Assembly: GCF_030581005.1 (NCBI RefSeq)
Contig: NZ_JAUQSX010000003.1
Span: forward strand, 434,001 to 498,000
Length of the DNA: 64,000 nucleotides
Source: Hymenobacter mellowenesis
GTDB taxonomy: Bacteria > Bacteroidota > Bacteroidia > Cytophagales > Hymenobacteraceae
Direction: 5' to 3'
Notes under the pieces: model-generated
Told to the model about the DNA's origin: nothing
The model's input: the letters and a program-made list of their open reading frames with translations, nothing else
Database searches by the model: none
In this document: positions 8,782 through 16,595 of the stretch, piece by piece
Position numbering within the stretch: position 1 is the first letter of the stretch
Layout of the letters: each line of letters begins with the position of its first letter
Position numbers and translations under genes: made by a program

Positions 8782-9057
8782 ATGGCGGGCCGAAACGGAA
8801 AGCCCGGACGGATTCTGGTCGGGCTGTTTGGTCTGGTTTTGGGCCTAGCGATGCTGTCGAAAAGCTTGCTGGCGCTGGTTCAGGCTCTGGAGCTACGGGC
8901 TGCCCTGCCGAATAATCCTGGCCTTCATCTGGAGGTGAAGGAAGCTTTTGTCACCTTCGCGCTGGAATTGACCCTCGGCTTATTTCTGGGCTGGTGGGGC
9001 GTTTCAAAGTTTCGGCGGCAGCCCCCGGTTGGCGAAGTTCAAAGCAATGAGAATTGA
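8782..9057 (+). CDS. small two-helix membrane protein
   Basis: A 91-residue protein beginning at the base immediately after the mutS2 stop, so it is probably co-translated. It has a basic N-terminus (MAGRNGKPGR), helices at about residues 11-37 and 56-75 (FALELTLGLFLGWWGVSKF) and a short polar tail. No family recognised. A strong terminator follows at 9135, making mutS2 and this gene a likely transcription unit. Confidence 0.6.
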   Translation: MAGRNGKPGRILVGLFGLVLGLAMLSKSLLALVQALELRAALPNNPGLHLEVKEAFVTFALELTLGLFLGWWGVSKFRRQPPVGEVQSNEN

Positions 9058-9134
9058 AAAACACGCAAAGAACAAGGTGTTGCTGATAGTAAACCAGCAA
9101 TAAACTGACTTTCGCAAAGTCCCTGAATAATTAG

Positions 9135-9172
9135 AGAAGCCCAGCCCTGAATAAGGCCTGGGCTTCTTTTTT
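9135..9172 (+). terminator. rho-independent terminator
   Basis: AGAAGCCCAG pairs with CTGGGCTTCT across a 13-base loop and is followed by six T. It closes the mutS2 transcription unit. The remaining 9058-9335 interval holds nothing else that I can identify. Confidence 0.85.
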
Positions 9173-9335
9173 AGAAGGGTCTGGTCATTATTTCGGTAGT
9201 GAGAAATTTATTTGAAAAGTCAGATGAAACTAAAAATCACTTGGCGGTCTGTGTCTGCTTGCCCGTACGTTTGCATAGCATTGCCAAAAGCAACTGAGTA
9301 GCTTTCGGCCGTAGTCCTCACCTTCCCCAACCACC

Positions 9336-9776
9336 ATGCAACCCCAAAGCCCCAGCCCGTCTGTTCCGCAAACTTCACCGGCCTTCATTGCCGCCTCTTG
9401 GGTGGCGCTGCTTGTGGGCGTAGTGGCCTTCAACGTCGGCCTCTGGAACGCCCAGATGGCCCTCAACGAGAAGGGCTACTACTTCACGGTGCTCATGTAC
9501 GGCCTGTTCGCTGCCATTTCGGTGCAGAAAAGCGTGCGCGACCGTCTCGAAGGCATCCCCGTTACCAACCTGTACTACGGCATCAGCTGGGTGTCGGTGT
9601 TGCTGACAGTGCTACTCCTCACGGTGGGCCTCTGGAATGCCACCCTCACGCTGAGCGAAAAAGGCTTCTATGCCATGTCATTCGTGCTGAGCTTGTTCGC
9701 GGCCATCGCGGTGCAGAAAAATACCCGCGATACCATGCGCCAGGGCCGGCCCGAGCAGTCCGACCTTGGCCAGTAG
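9336..9776 (+). CDS. YiaA/YiaB-type inner membrane protein
   Basis: A 146-residue protein made of two copies of the YiaAB two-helix domain. The first contains [16 protein letters not shown] and [11 protein letters not shown] (about residues 33-67). The second contains [16 protein letters not shown] and [11 protein letters not shown] (about 97-131). The two repeats align without gaps in the 'GLWNA...L.EKG.Y' and 'AAI.VQK..RD' segments, showing an internal duplication. The family is widespread and of unknown function. No partner genes are evident. Confidence 0.85.
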   Translation: MQPQSPSPSVPQTSPAFIAASWVALLVGVVAFNVGLWNAQMALNEKGYYFTVLMYGLFAAISVQKSVRDRLEGIPVTNLYYGISWVSVLLTVLLLTVGLWNATLTLSEKGFYAMSFVLSLFAAIAVQKNTRDTMRQGRPEQSDLGQ

Positions 9777-9819
9777 CCCATTCGGCTTCTGTTTTGCCTC
9801 ACTTCGTCCAGAATAGGCC

Positions 9820-10422
9820 GTGAAGTACCTTCCACTGGCGCTCATCTATTCCCGGCTGGCCATCGGGGGGCTGCTGGTGGCGCTCAGCTGCCGGGGCGTG
9901 GCGCACTTTGCGGCGCTGGCCGTGGGGCTGCTCACGCTGGGCGTGCTTACCGACGTGTTCGATGGCATCGTGGCCCGGCAGCTGAATATATCGAGCGAAA
10001 AGCTGCGCCGGCTCGATTCGGCCGTGGACCAGGTGTTTTGGGGCTTGGTGCTGGTGGCCACGTACTTGGCCTGGCCGGGTTTCTTTGCGCAAAACGCGGC
10101 CAAACTGTGGACACTGCTTGGGCTGGAAGGGCTGACGTATGCCGTAAGCTACCTCAAATTTCGTAAGGAAATTGCCACGCATTCTTGGGGCGCCAAGGGC
10201 TGGGTACTGGTTTCGGCAGCCGCTCTCATCCAGATTCTGAGCACCGGCAACTCGGGGCTGCTGTTCAATATTTCCTTCTATCTCGGCGTCCTGAGCCGGG
10301 TGGAAATTATTGCCATTCTGCTGCTGCTGCCCCGGTGGACGAACGACGTGCCCACCTGCTACCACGCGCTTCGGTTGCGCCGAAACCAGCCAATCAGGCG
10401 CTATAAGCTGCTGAATGGCTGA
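9820..10422 (+). CDS. CDP-alcohol phosphatidyltransferase-like membrane protein
   Basis: A 200-residue protein with about six membrane helices and a GTG start. It carries DVFDGIVAR near residues 45-53, matching the first half of the CDP-alcohol phosphotransferase signature DxxDGxxAR, and RLDSAVD nine residues on, providing the two later aspartates. The conserved glycine eight residues after AR is replaced by leucine (SEKLRRLD). Enzymes with this motif transfer a phosphatidyl group from CDP-diacylglycerol to an alcohol in phospholipid synthesis; the substrate here cannot be named. The altered glycine leaves catalysis uncertain. It converges on the DUF4919 gene with a 37-base gap. Confidence 0.75.
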   Translation: MKYLPLALIYSRLAIGGLLVALSCRGVAHFAALAVGLLTLGVLTDVFDGIVARQLNISSEKLRRLDSAVDQVFWGLVLVATYLAWPGFFAQNAAKLWTLLGLEGLTYAVSYLKFRKEIATHSWGAKGWVLVSAAALIQILSTGNSGLLFNISFYLGVLSRVEIIAILLLLPRWTNDVPTCYHALRLRRNQPIRRYKLLNG

Positions 10423-10459
10423 TAAGCCAACAATAAAATCAGGTTATACTCGGGAATGA

Positions 10460-11152
10460 CTACTTATCCCTGAGCTGGTTGCCAAGGTAATTCAGCGGCT
10501 GACTGACGTTGAAATAGATTTCCCGGCCCTCAAAATGCTGCTGACTGCCGGCCGCCGAGGCTTCGGCGACGGGCTTCAACGTGAAGATATCGGTGGTGCC
10601 CGCCCGCGACTGGCCGCTGTAATCCAGGTTGAAATAGCCCAGCAGCGTGTACTCATCGTCTACCGATACTACCACGAAGGCCGTGGCCGGGCTGTGCCCG
10701 TCGCCGCTGCCGCGCAGGGCCCGCAGCAAGCCGAAGTAGCGGTTGGCGTAGCGTTGGGCCAGCCGGCGGCCGCTGGCCTGGCTGGCGCACACTATCATTT
10801 CGGTGTTAAGGCGCAGGTTGAACGGGTGGGCACGCAGGTCCTTCGCGCCCAACGCTAGGGCTTCACGGTATTGCTTAGCGGCGAAGGCTTTGGTGAAAGC
10901 TTCAGAGGCTTCGCTGGAGCCTTCAGGGTTGTAGCTGCTCTGAAAAACCTGCCCGTAGTACAGGTAGTGGTAATCTTTCGCCTGCAAAGTCGAATCCGAC
11001 ACCTGCAGCCGGGTCAACTGCTTGGGGAAATAATAGGGCGAGCCCGGGTTGGTGGTTTCGCGCTTGATTTCGTCGAAATCAACATTGGAAATCTTCTGGG
11101 CCTGCGCACTGAACGTGAACAGCAGGCCGGCGAGTAGCAGCAAAAGTCTCAT
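10460..11152 (-). CDS. secreted DUF4919 family protein
   Basis: A 230-residue protein starting MRLLLLLAGLLFTFSAQAQ, a clear Sec signal peptide ending in AQA. The mature part contains SPYYFPKQLTRLQVSDSTL and DYHYLYYGQVFQSSYNP, the typical opening of DUF4919 proteins, a helical middle with tetratricopeptide-like character (EAFTKAFAAKQYREALALG) and a strand-rich end. The frame stays open 28 codons upstream, but the signal peptide fixes the start at 11152. Function unknown; probably periplasmic or on the cell surface. Confidence 0.75.
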   Translation of the reverse strand: MRLLLLLAGLLFTFSAQAQKISNVDFDEIKRETTNPGSPYYFPKQLTRLQVSDSTLQAKDYHYLYYGQVFQSSYNPEGSSEASEAFTKAFAAKQYREALALGAKDLRAHPFNLRLNTEMIVCASQASGRRLAQRYANRYFGLLRALRGSGDGHSPATAFVVVSVDDEYTLLGYFNLDYSGQSRAGTTDIFTLKPVAEASAAGSQQHFEGREIYFNVSQPLNYLGNQLRDK

Positions 11153-11220
11153 GGCAGCGGAGTGGCGTTTTGAAGCCTGAAACGCAACGACCGCGCAATT
11201 AACCGATACCCGCGCACAAA

Positions 11221-11252
11221 AAAAGGCGGCCCCCATTCGGAGGCCGCCTTTT
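11221..11252 (-). terminator. rho-independent terminator of the phospholipase D gene
   Basis: AAAAGGCGGCC and GGCCGCCTTTT form an 11-base-pair stem around a 10-base loop, and on the minus strand the stem is followed by an unbroken T-tract. It lies 22 bases beyond the stop of the gene ending at 11274 and just upstream of the DUF4919 start. Confidence 0.85.
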
Positions 11253-11273
11253 CAAGCAAAGCTATTCGGGTAC

Positions 11274-13625
11274 TTATTGCACCACCACGCGGCTCACTTG
11301 CGTGGCCTCCGGCGTCGTCACCTGCACCATGTACAGGCCCGATTTCAGCGCCGAGGCGTCCACCGTCAGGTCGGTGCCGGTGAGGGGCTGGGTCTGGGTG
11401 AGCACCACGCGGCCGGTCACATCGCGTAGCACCACAGTGGCGGTGCGGGCGGCCGTGCTGGCCAGGTGCAGATTGAAGCTGCCCTTGGTGGGGTTGGGAT
11501 AGAGCTGCATCGTGCTGGCCTGCACTGTGCCAGCCTTGGTAGCCAGCGTGATGCGGCAGGCCGTGATGCCCTGGTTCTGCTCGGCAATGCGGGCAGCATA
11601 CTCCTGGTAGTACTGGTTGGCGATGCGCTGGTCGTGAATGACGAGGGTGTTTTCGTCGTTCTCGGTGTCGGCCGAAGCCGTCCAGTTGTGCGAGCCCACA
11701 AACACCGTCGGGTCCGACTGCGGGGCACTGGCGTCCACAATCAGGGTTTTGTGGTGCATGATACCCGTGCGGTTATCGAGCAGGTAGCGCGCGCCCATGC
11801 CGCCCCGGATGGTGCGGAACACGAAGCCGGCCACGCCGCTGGTGTCGTTGGTGAGGCCGTCGGAGCACTGCGCGATGTTGCGCTGGCTCACCTGGTCGGC
11901 AATGGCGCGGCCGATGTCGGTGCGCGTCACCAGCATCGAGAGGATGTGCATGTCGAAATCAGCGGTACGCACGGTTTCGATGAGGCGGGCATTCACGTTG
12001 TCAGTCGGCGAGAACCACGACTCCACGCGCTTGCCGCCGATGAGCAGGTAGTGCGGGGTGTTATCGGTTTTGCGCGAGCCAAACAGGGCCGTACCGGGCG
12101 TAGCCGTGGTGCTGCCCCACATTTCGTTGAATTCCAGCGTGTACACGCGGGCCAGGCTCTGGTCCTGCACGGTCACCACGTTGTTGCGGTCGGTGCTGAG
12201 CTGGGCCGGGGTCCAGTTGGTCGAGCCCGTCCACACCATGGGCACGTTGGGGTTGGTGCTGTTGGCGTCAATCACCACAAACTTGTTGTGCATGATGGAG
12301 CTGCCGCTGCTGCCGGTCTGGGCCGGGCGGAAGATGCGCGGAATGGCCGAGTTCAGGCTGCTGATGCTCACGTTGGCATTGTCATCCTCATAAATCACGC
12401 GCACGGCCACGCCGCGGGCCTGGGCGGCGTTCACAGCATTGAGAATGGTGGCGCTGTTCCAGTTATAGATGGTGATGTCGAGCGTCTGCGTGGCACGGCC
12501 GATGTAGCGGGCCAGCGTGTCGGCAATGCTGCCGTTGGGCGCGTACACGGCGGCGTTGCCGGCCAGGGCCAGCGTGTTATCCACGGGGCGGGTGAAGTAG
12601 GTGCGCATGCGGCCCGACGAGAGCGAGGCCGTAATCATGGGCACTACGCGCGACTCCGAGCGGCCCACGCTGTTCACCGAAATGGCTTGCACGTAGTACA
12701 CCGTGGCGGGTTGCAGGCCGGTCAGCGTCTGGGTGTGGGTGGTGGTGAGGGCCGTGTTGCCGGCCACTGTCGTGAAAGTGCCCGTGGGCGTGGTCGAATA
12801 CGCCAGCTGCGTGTTGCCGGTGTTCGAGGTGTTGAACGTGACCGTGAAGCCCGTGGTGCTGATGTTGCTCGGCATGGGCGTGCTGGTCAGATTCGGGGTC
12901 AGGCCTTGGATGAAATCGCCGTATTTGCGGTTCAGCAGCTGGTAGCCGCCCGTGGTGACGGTAGCGCCCGAGGTATACTGGCTCATGATGCCCACGGCAT
13001 CGAAGGTACCCGTGGGGCTGGGCTTGCCAATCAGGCCGTCGGGGCCATTGGAATTGGTGGGCACGTAGGTGACCAGGTTGGCGTTGTTATTCAGCCGGTA
13101 GGTAGTGTTGGCCGTGAAGGACGTCACCGAAGCACCACCCGTTGTGTTCACCGACGTCAGGCCGTTGATGCGCACCAGCATGCCTTCGTACTGCTCAGCG
13201 TAGGCCGAAGCCGCCTGGGCCGAGGGAAACACCACCGGCGCCGGCACAGGCCGGTTGCCGGCCAGCACGGTGAGCGAGGTGATGGGGTCGATTTCCAGCA
13301 GGCCGCGGAAGCTCTTAAGGCCGCCCGTCACGATGATGCTGTCGCCGGGCACTAAGGGGTTCACCAGGGCCGCTGTGGCGGGCGAGCCAGTGGTGTAGAC
13401 GCCGATGCCCGCCGTGCCGTCCTGAATGTAGCGGATAACGCTCACCGACGAGCCCAGCTCGTCGCCGTTCGTCACAATGCCGCGCACCGTCACGGTGGGG
13501 CCTTGGGTGGTGTTGGTGGTGGGGGCCAGTGCCCGCGCCGCCGCAATGCTAATCACAGTTTGGGCCGAAGCCGCGTGCCCGAAGGTGGCACACGCCAGCA
13601 GCGCCAGCAGAGTAAGTTTCTTCAT
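11274..13625 (-). CDS. secreted phospholipase D-like protein with T9SS type A sorting domain
   Basis: A 783-residue protein with signal peptide MKKLTLLALLACATFGHA. About residues 20-245 hold an OB-like region (TVRGIVTNGDELG...VIRYIQDGTAGIGVY). A fibronectin type III-like domain follows to about 335. Two PLD half-domains carry HKD motifs: HNKFVVID at about 446-453 with GSTNW after it, and HHKTLIVD at about 624-631 with GSHNW after it. The last 75 residues (LYPNPTKGSFNLHL to VVVQ) form a type A T9SS sorting domain, so the protein is exported across the outer membrane. Both HKD motifs are intact, so phosphodiesterase activity is expected; the substrate could be lipid or nucleic acid. Confidence 0.92.
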   Translation of the reverse strand: MKKLTLLALLACATFGHAASAQTVISIAAARALAPTTNTTQGPTVTVRGIVTNGDELGSSVSVIRYIQDGTAGIGVYTTGSPATAALVNPLVPGDSIIVTGGLKSFRGLLEIDPITSLTVLAGNRPVPAPVVFPSAQAASAYAEQYEGMLVRINGLTSVNTTGGASVTSFTANTTYRLNNNANLVTYVPTNSNGPDGLIGKPSPTGTFDAVGIMSQYTSGATVTTGGYQLLNRKYGDFIQGLTPNLTSTPMPSNISTTGFTVTFNTSNTGNTQLAYSTTPTGTFTTVAGNTALTTTHTQTLTGLQPATVYYVQAISVNSVGRSESRVVPMITASLSSGRMRTYFTRPVDNTLALAGNAAVYAPNGSIADTLARYIGRATQTLDITIYNWNSATILNAVNAAQARGVAVRVIYEDDNANVSISSLNSAIPRIFRPAQTGSSGSSIMHNKFVVIDANSTNPNVPMVWTGSTNWTPAQLSTDRNNVVTVQDQSLARVYTLEFNEMWGSTTATPGTALFGSRKTDNTPHYLLIGGKRVESWFSPTDNVNARLIETVRTADFDMHILSMLVTRTDIGRAIADQVSQRNIAQCSDGLTNDTSGVAGFVFRTIRGGMGARYLLDNRTGIMHHKTLIVDASAPQSDPTVFVGSHNWTASADTENDENTLVIHDQRIANQYYQEYAARIAEQNQGITACRITLATKAGTVQASTMQLYPNPTKGSFNLHLASTAARTATVVLRDVTGRVVLTQTQPLTGTDLTVDASALKSGLYMVQVTTPEATQVSRVVVQ

Positions 13626-13748
13626 GAAAAAAACAGAGTTACGAAACGGTTAAACTTTAAAGATTAGGTGAGAGACGGAAATACAAAGATGCTGAATTTC
13701 AGCGAAACGAACCGCTGAAAGCACCCGTGGCCGCCCCAACACCCGCGC

Positions 13749-14747
13749 TTAATTTTTAGTGCCAGCGCGCACGCGCTTCCCGTTGCCGGTGATAAAAGGC
13801 ACAGGCGTAGCCGTTTCGGTGCCGGCGGCGTTGCGCGAGCTCACTTCCACGTAATAAGTAGTGCCCGGAATCAGGTCGCTCAGCGTCAGGCTGTGATGCG
13901 TGGTGAGGGTGGGGTCGGTACGGCTTTCCTTCAGCTCCTGGGCGCTGAGGCCGTAGCGCACGCGGGTGTCGCCGGGGTTTAGCGTCGAATACACCACGGT
14001 GAAGCCGGTGGTGCTCACGTTCACGGGCACCGGTTCTTCGGTGAGGCGGGGCCGGCCGCCGCCCAGCACCAGGTCGGAGGCCAGGCGCGGCAACAGCTGG
14101 TAGCCGCCCGTGCCGCCGGGGGCGTATTGGCTCATGATGCCGCGCACGTCGAACGTTTCGGTGGGCGGGACGGCGTCCACCAGGCCTTCGGGGCCGGTGC
14201 TGGCGGCGCCCACCCGCACCAGCGTGCCGGGCAGGCCGTTGAGGAGGTAGTTGGCGTTGCCGGCCAGCGTGGTGGCGGGTGTGCCGGTGGGGGTGGCCAG
14301 GCGCGTCACGCCCACGATTTCCACCAAGCGGCCCTCGTTGGCTTCGTCAAAAGCGGTGGTGGCCTGCGCCACGGGTACCTTCAGGGCGCGCAGGCGCACC
14401 CCGCCGGCCAGCTTGTGGAACGAGGCCACGGGGTCCATTTCCAGCAGCCCGTTATAAAGCTTGAGCTGGCCGGTGACCTGAACGCTGTCGCCGGCGCGCA
14501 GCTCGCCGAAGCCCGGCAGCTTGGCCGGCTGGGCGTAGAGAGCCAGCCCCGCCTCGGCGTCCTGGATGTAGCGGATGTTGCCCAGCTCGGTGCCGTTGAG
14601 CACCACGGCGCGCACCGTCACGGTGCTGCCCGCGCCTAGGGCCCGGGCGGCTTTCACAGTGAGAACGGGCGGGGCGGTGGGGCCCGGGGCCGCTTGGGCG
14701 GTGGCGAAACCGGCAAATAAGCCGGCCAAAAGTAGCAGCTTGGTCAT
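13749..14747 (-). CDS. secreted paralogue of the PLD protein's N-terminal half
   Basis: A 332-residue protein with signal peptide MTKLLLLAGLFAGFATAQA. It aligns through its whole length with the first half of the gene at 11274-13625. Shared segments are ARALG/ARALA, NGTELG/NGDELG, IRYIQD, NGLLEMDP/RGLLEIDP, FDVRGIMSQY/FDAVGIMSQY, GGYQLL and NVSTTGFTVVY/NISTTGFTVTF. It ends right after the fibronectin-like domain (VPFITG), exactly where PLD domains begin in the paralogue, and lacks a T9SS sorting domain. It is either a truncated duplicate or a periplasmic relative. It lies immediately upstream in the same direction. Confidence 0.8.
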   Translation of the reverse strand: MTKLLLLAGLFAGFATAQAAPGPTAPPVLTVKAARALGAGSTVTVRAVVLNGTELGNIRYIQDAEAGLALYAQPAKLPGFGELRAGDSVQVTGQLKLYNGLLEMDPVASFHKLAGGVRLRALKVPVAQATTAFDEANEGRLVEIVGVTRLATPTGTPATTLAGNANYLLNGLPGTLVRVGAASTGPEGLVDAVPPTETFDVRGIMSQYAPGGTGGYQLLPRLASDLVLGGGRPRLTEEPVPVNVSTTGFTVVYSTLNPGDTRVRYGLSAQELKESRTDPTLTTHHSLTLSDLIPGTTYYVEVSSRNAAGTETATPVPFITGNGKRVRAGTKN

Positions 14748-14867
14748 AGCGTGAATTGAAAAATATGTAGACCGAAAAAAGAAGCGCGTATGCAAATCTC
14801 GGTATAAATTCTTCATTCCCTGCCGCTCAGGCCTATAAATTTATGGCTGATACATAGTGATATTATA

Positions 14868-15908
14868 TCACAAAATATTAACTTCTGGATGTAGCTCAAT
14901 CCCGAACTGTGCCCGCACGGAGGCAATGATTTCCTCGGCCAGCTGGCGCACTTCGCCGCCTGTGGCGCCGCCGTGGTTCACCAGTACCAGGGCCTGGCGG
15001 GCGTGCACGCCGTGGGTGCCCTCGCCGGGGCCGCGCCGCAGCCCCTTCCAGCCGGCCCGCTCGATGAGCCAGCCGGCGGGCACTTTCACGCCGCCGGGCA
15101 CGGGGTAGCCGGGCAGGTCGGGGTGCTGGCTTTTGAGGTGGTCGAACTTGGCTTGCGACACTTCGGGGTTTTTGAAAAAGGAGCCCGCGTTGCCGATTTC
15201 GGCCGGGTCGGGCAGCTTGCTGCGCCGGATGTGGATGACGGCCTGGCTCACATCCTGCGGTGTGGGCTCGCCTTCGATGCCCAATTCGGCTAGGGTTTCG
15301 GAAAGGGCGCCGTAGCGCACGTTGGGGCGGGCCCGGCGGTGCAGGCGCAGCACCACGGCCGTGACCACGAACTGGCCTCTGAGCACGTTTTTGAACACGC
15401 TTTCGCGGTAGCCGAAGCCGCACTCGCCGGCCGTGAACACGCGCAACGCGCCGCTGCTGATTTCGACGGCTTCGAGGTGGTCGAAGGTGTCGCGCAGCTC
15501 GGCCCCGTAGGCGCCGATGTTTTGCAGGGGCGAGGCGCCCACCGTGCCGGGAATGAGCGAGAGGTTTTCGAGGCCGCTCAGGCCCTGGTCGAGGCTGTAC
15601 TCCACCAGGCCGTGCCAGCTTTCGCCGGCCCCGGCGCGGAGCAGGGCCGTTTGCGTGTTGGCGTCTTCGTGGGTGATTTCCAGCCCGCGAATCTCGTTTT
15701 TGAGCACCACGCCGTTGAAATCCTGAGTGAAGAGCAGATTGGAGCCGCCGCCCAGGATGAGCTTTTCGGCGGCCTGCACTCGCGGGTTCTGCAGCAGCGC
15801 CCGCAGCTCGTCGGCCGAGGCGAAGCGGGCGAAGTAGCGGGCCCGCACATCGAGGCCGAAGGTGTTGTAGGGGCGGAGGGAGACGTTTTCTTCGAGCGTT
15901 GGCATCAT
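14868..15908 (-). CDS. murB: UDP-N-acetylenolpyruvoylglucosamine reductase
   Basis: MurB reduces UDP-GlcNAc-enolpyruvate to UDP-MurNAc with NADPH and FAD in cytoplasmic peptidoglycan precursor synthesis. The protein (346 residues) begins MMPTLEENVSLRPYNTFGLD. It has the FAD-binding LILGGGSNLLF at about residues 51-61, LIPGTVGASPLQNIGAYG and GYRESVFK in the substrate domain, and IGNAGSFFKNP with the catalytic serine near residue 239. The layout matches the type I (E. coli-like) enzyme. Either of two adjacent ATG codons could start; 15908 leaves exactly four bases to a TACCTTTG box. It is divergent from kptA. Confidence 0.95.
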   Translation of the reverse strand: MMPTLEENVSLRPYNTFGLDVRARYFARFASADELRALLQNPRVQAAEKLILGGGSNLLFTQDFNGVVLKNEIRGLEITHEDANTQTALLRAGAGESWHGLVEYSLDQGLSGLENLSLIPGTVGASPLQNIGAYGAELRDTFDHLEAVEISSGALRVFTAGECGFGYRESVFKNVLRGQFVVTAVVLRLHRRARPNVRYGALSETLAELGIEGEPTPQDVSQAVIHIRRSKLPDPAEIGNAGSFFKNPEVSQAKFDHLKSQHPDLPGYPVPGGVKVPAGWLIERAGWKGLRRGPGEGTHGVHARQALVLVNHGGATGGEVRQLAEEIIASVRAQFGIELHPEVNIL

Positions 15909-15912
15909 GCCG

Positions 15913-15920
15913 CAAAGGTA
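15913..15920 (-). promoter_or_regulatory. -7 box TACCTTTG of murB, four bases before the start codon
   Basis: Read on the minus strand, TACCTTTG is a perfect match to the Bacteroidota -7 consensus TAnnTTTG. It is separated from the murB ATG at 15908 by only four bases, so the transcript would begin at or very near the start codon. Confidence 0.65.
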
Positions 15921-15964
15921 GGGGCGGGGCTTGGGCGCGCGGCCTCCATTCCAAAAGCCCCACC

Positions 15965-15972
15965 GACCTTTG
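15965..15972 (+). promoter_or_regulatory. candidate -7 box GACCTTTG of kptA
   Basis: GACCTTTG differs from the TAnnTTTG consensus at the first position only and sits five bases before the kptA ATG. It is the mirror of the murB promoter in the same 69-base divergent region. Confidence 0.45.
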
Positions 15973-15977
15973 CGCCC

Positions 15978-16523
15978 ATGGATACCAAGCAAGCCACCCG
16001 CCTCAGCAAGTTTTTGAGCTACCACCTGCGCCACCACCCCGAAGAACTGGGCCTGACCTTGCAGGAAGGCGGATGGGTGCCGGTTGCCGAATTGCTGGCC
16101 GCTTGCGCCGCTCACGGCACGCCCATTGGCGAAGTGGAGCTGACCGAAATTGTGGCCGGCAACGACAAAAAACGTTTCGCTTTTGACGCCGACGGTACAC
16201 GCATCCGGGCGCAGCAGGGCCACAGCGTCGAGGTGGATTTGCAGTTGGTGGCGGCCATGCCGCCCGCCTTGCTCTACCACGGCACGGCCCCGGCGGCGCT
16301 GCCCGCCATTCGCCAAACGGGCCTGCAAAAAATGGAGCGGCACCACGTTCACCTCTCGCCCGATGCCGAAACGGCCCGCCGCGTGGGCGCCCGGCGCGGC
16401 CAGCCCGTCATTCTGACCGTGGCCGCGGCAGCCATGCATGCGGCCGGCATCGAGTTCTACGAATCCGGCAACGGCGTGTGGCTGGTCGATGCTGTGCCGC
16501 CGCAGTACTTGGGTGGCCTGTAG
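15978..16523 (+). CDS. kptA: RNA 2'-phosphotransferase (Tpt1/KptA family)
   Basis: A 181-residue protein beginning MDTKQATRLSKFLSYHLRHH. The family signature 'LSK.LSY.LRH.PE..GL' is followed by GGWVPVAELL, the winged-helix part, and by the ADP-ribosyltransferase-like part with LYHGT, GLQKMERHHVHLS and GIEFYESGNGVWL. Members move a splice-junction 2'-phosphate from RNA to NAD+. Bacteria lack that tRNA splicing, so the bacterial role is unclear and may be RNA repair or reversal of RNA ADP-ribosylation. Length is normal. The stop codon is inside the left arm of a palindromic repeat. Confidence 0.9.
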   Translation: MDTKQATRLSKFLSYHLRHHPEELGLTLQEGGWVPVAELLAACAAHGTPIGEVELTEIVAGNDKKRFAFDADGTRIRAQQGHSVEVDLQLVAAMPPALLYHGTAPAALPAIRQTGLQKMERHHVHLSPDAETARRVGARRGQPVILTVAAAAMHAAGIEFYESGNGVWLVDAVPPQYLGGL

Positions 16524-16594
16524 CGTGGACTCTGCGAGTCCGCGCCTGAGCGAACGTGCTCCCGGGCGCGGACTCGCAGAGTCCACGCTACAGG
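16517..16594. repeat. palindromic repeat, 'GTAGCGTGGACTC' type, copy 2
   Basis: Perfect 29-base arms (16517-16545 and 16566-16594) flank a 20-base loop. Twenty-six bases of each arm are identical to the copy at 995-1068, while the loop is unrelated. The kptA stop codon (16521-16523) is inside the left arm and the stop of the convergent gene starts two bases beyond the right arm. Confidence 0.92.
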
Positions 16595-16595
16595 G

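Noticed and set aside
11466..13355. A 629-codon open frame on the plus strand, opposite the phospholipase D gene
   Set aside because: It is a GC-bias shadow: its translation is rich in H, G, R, V and A with no domain, while the opposite strand encodes a clear multi-domain protein.
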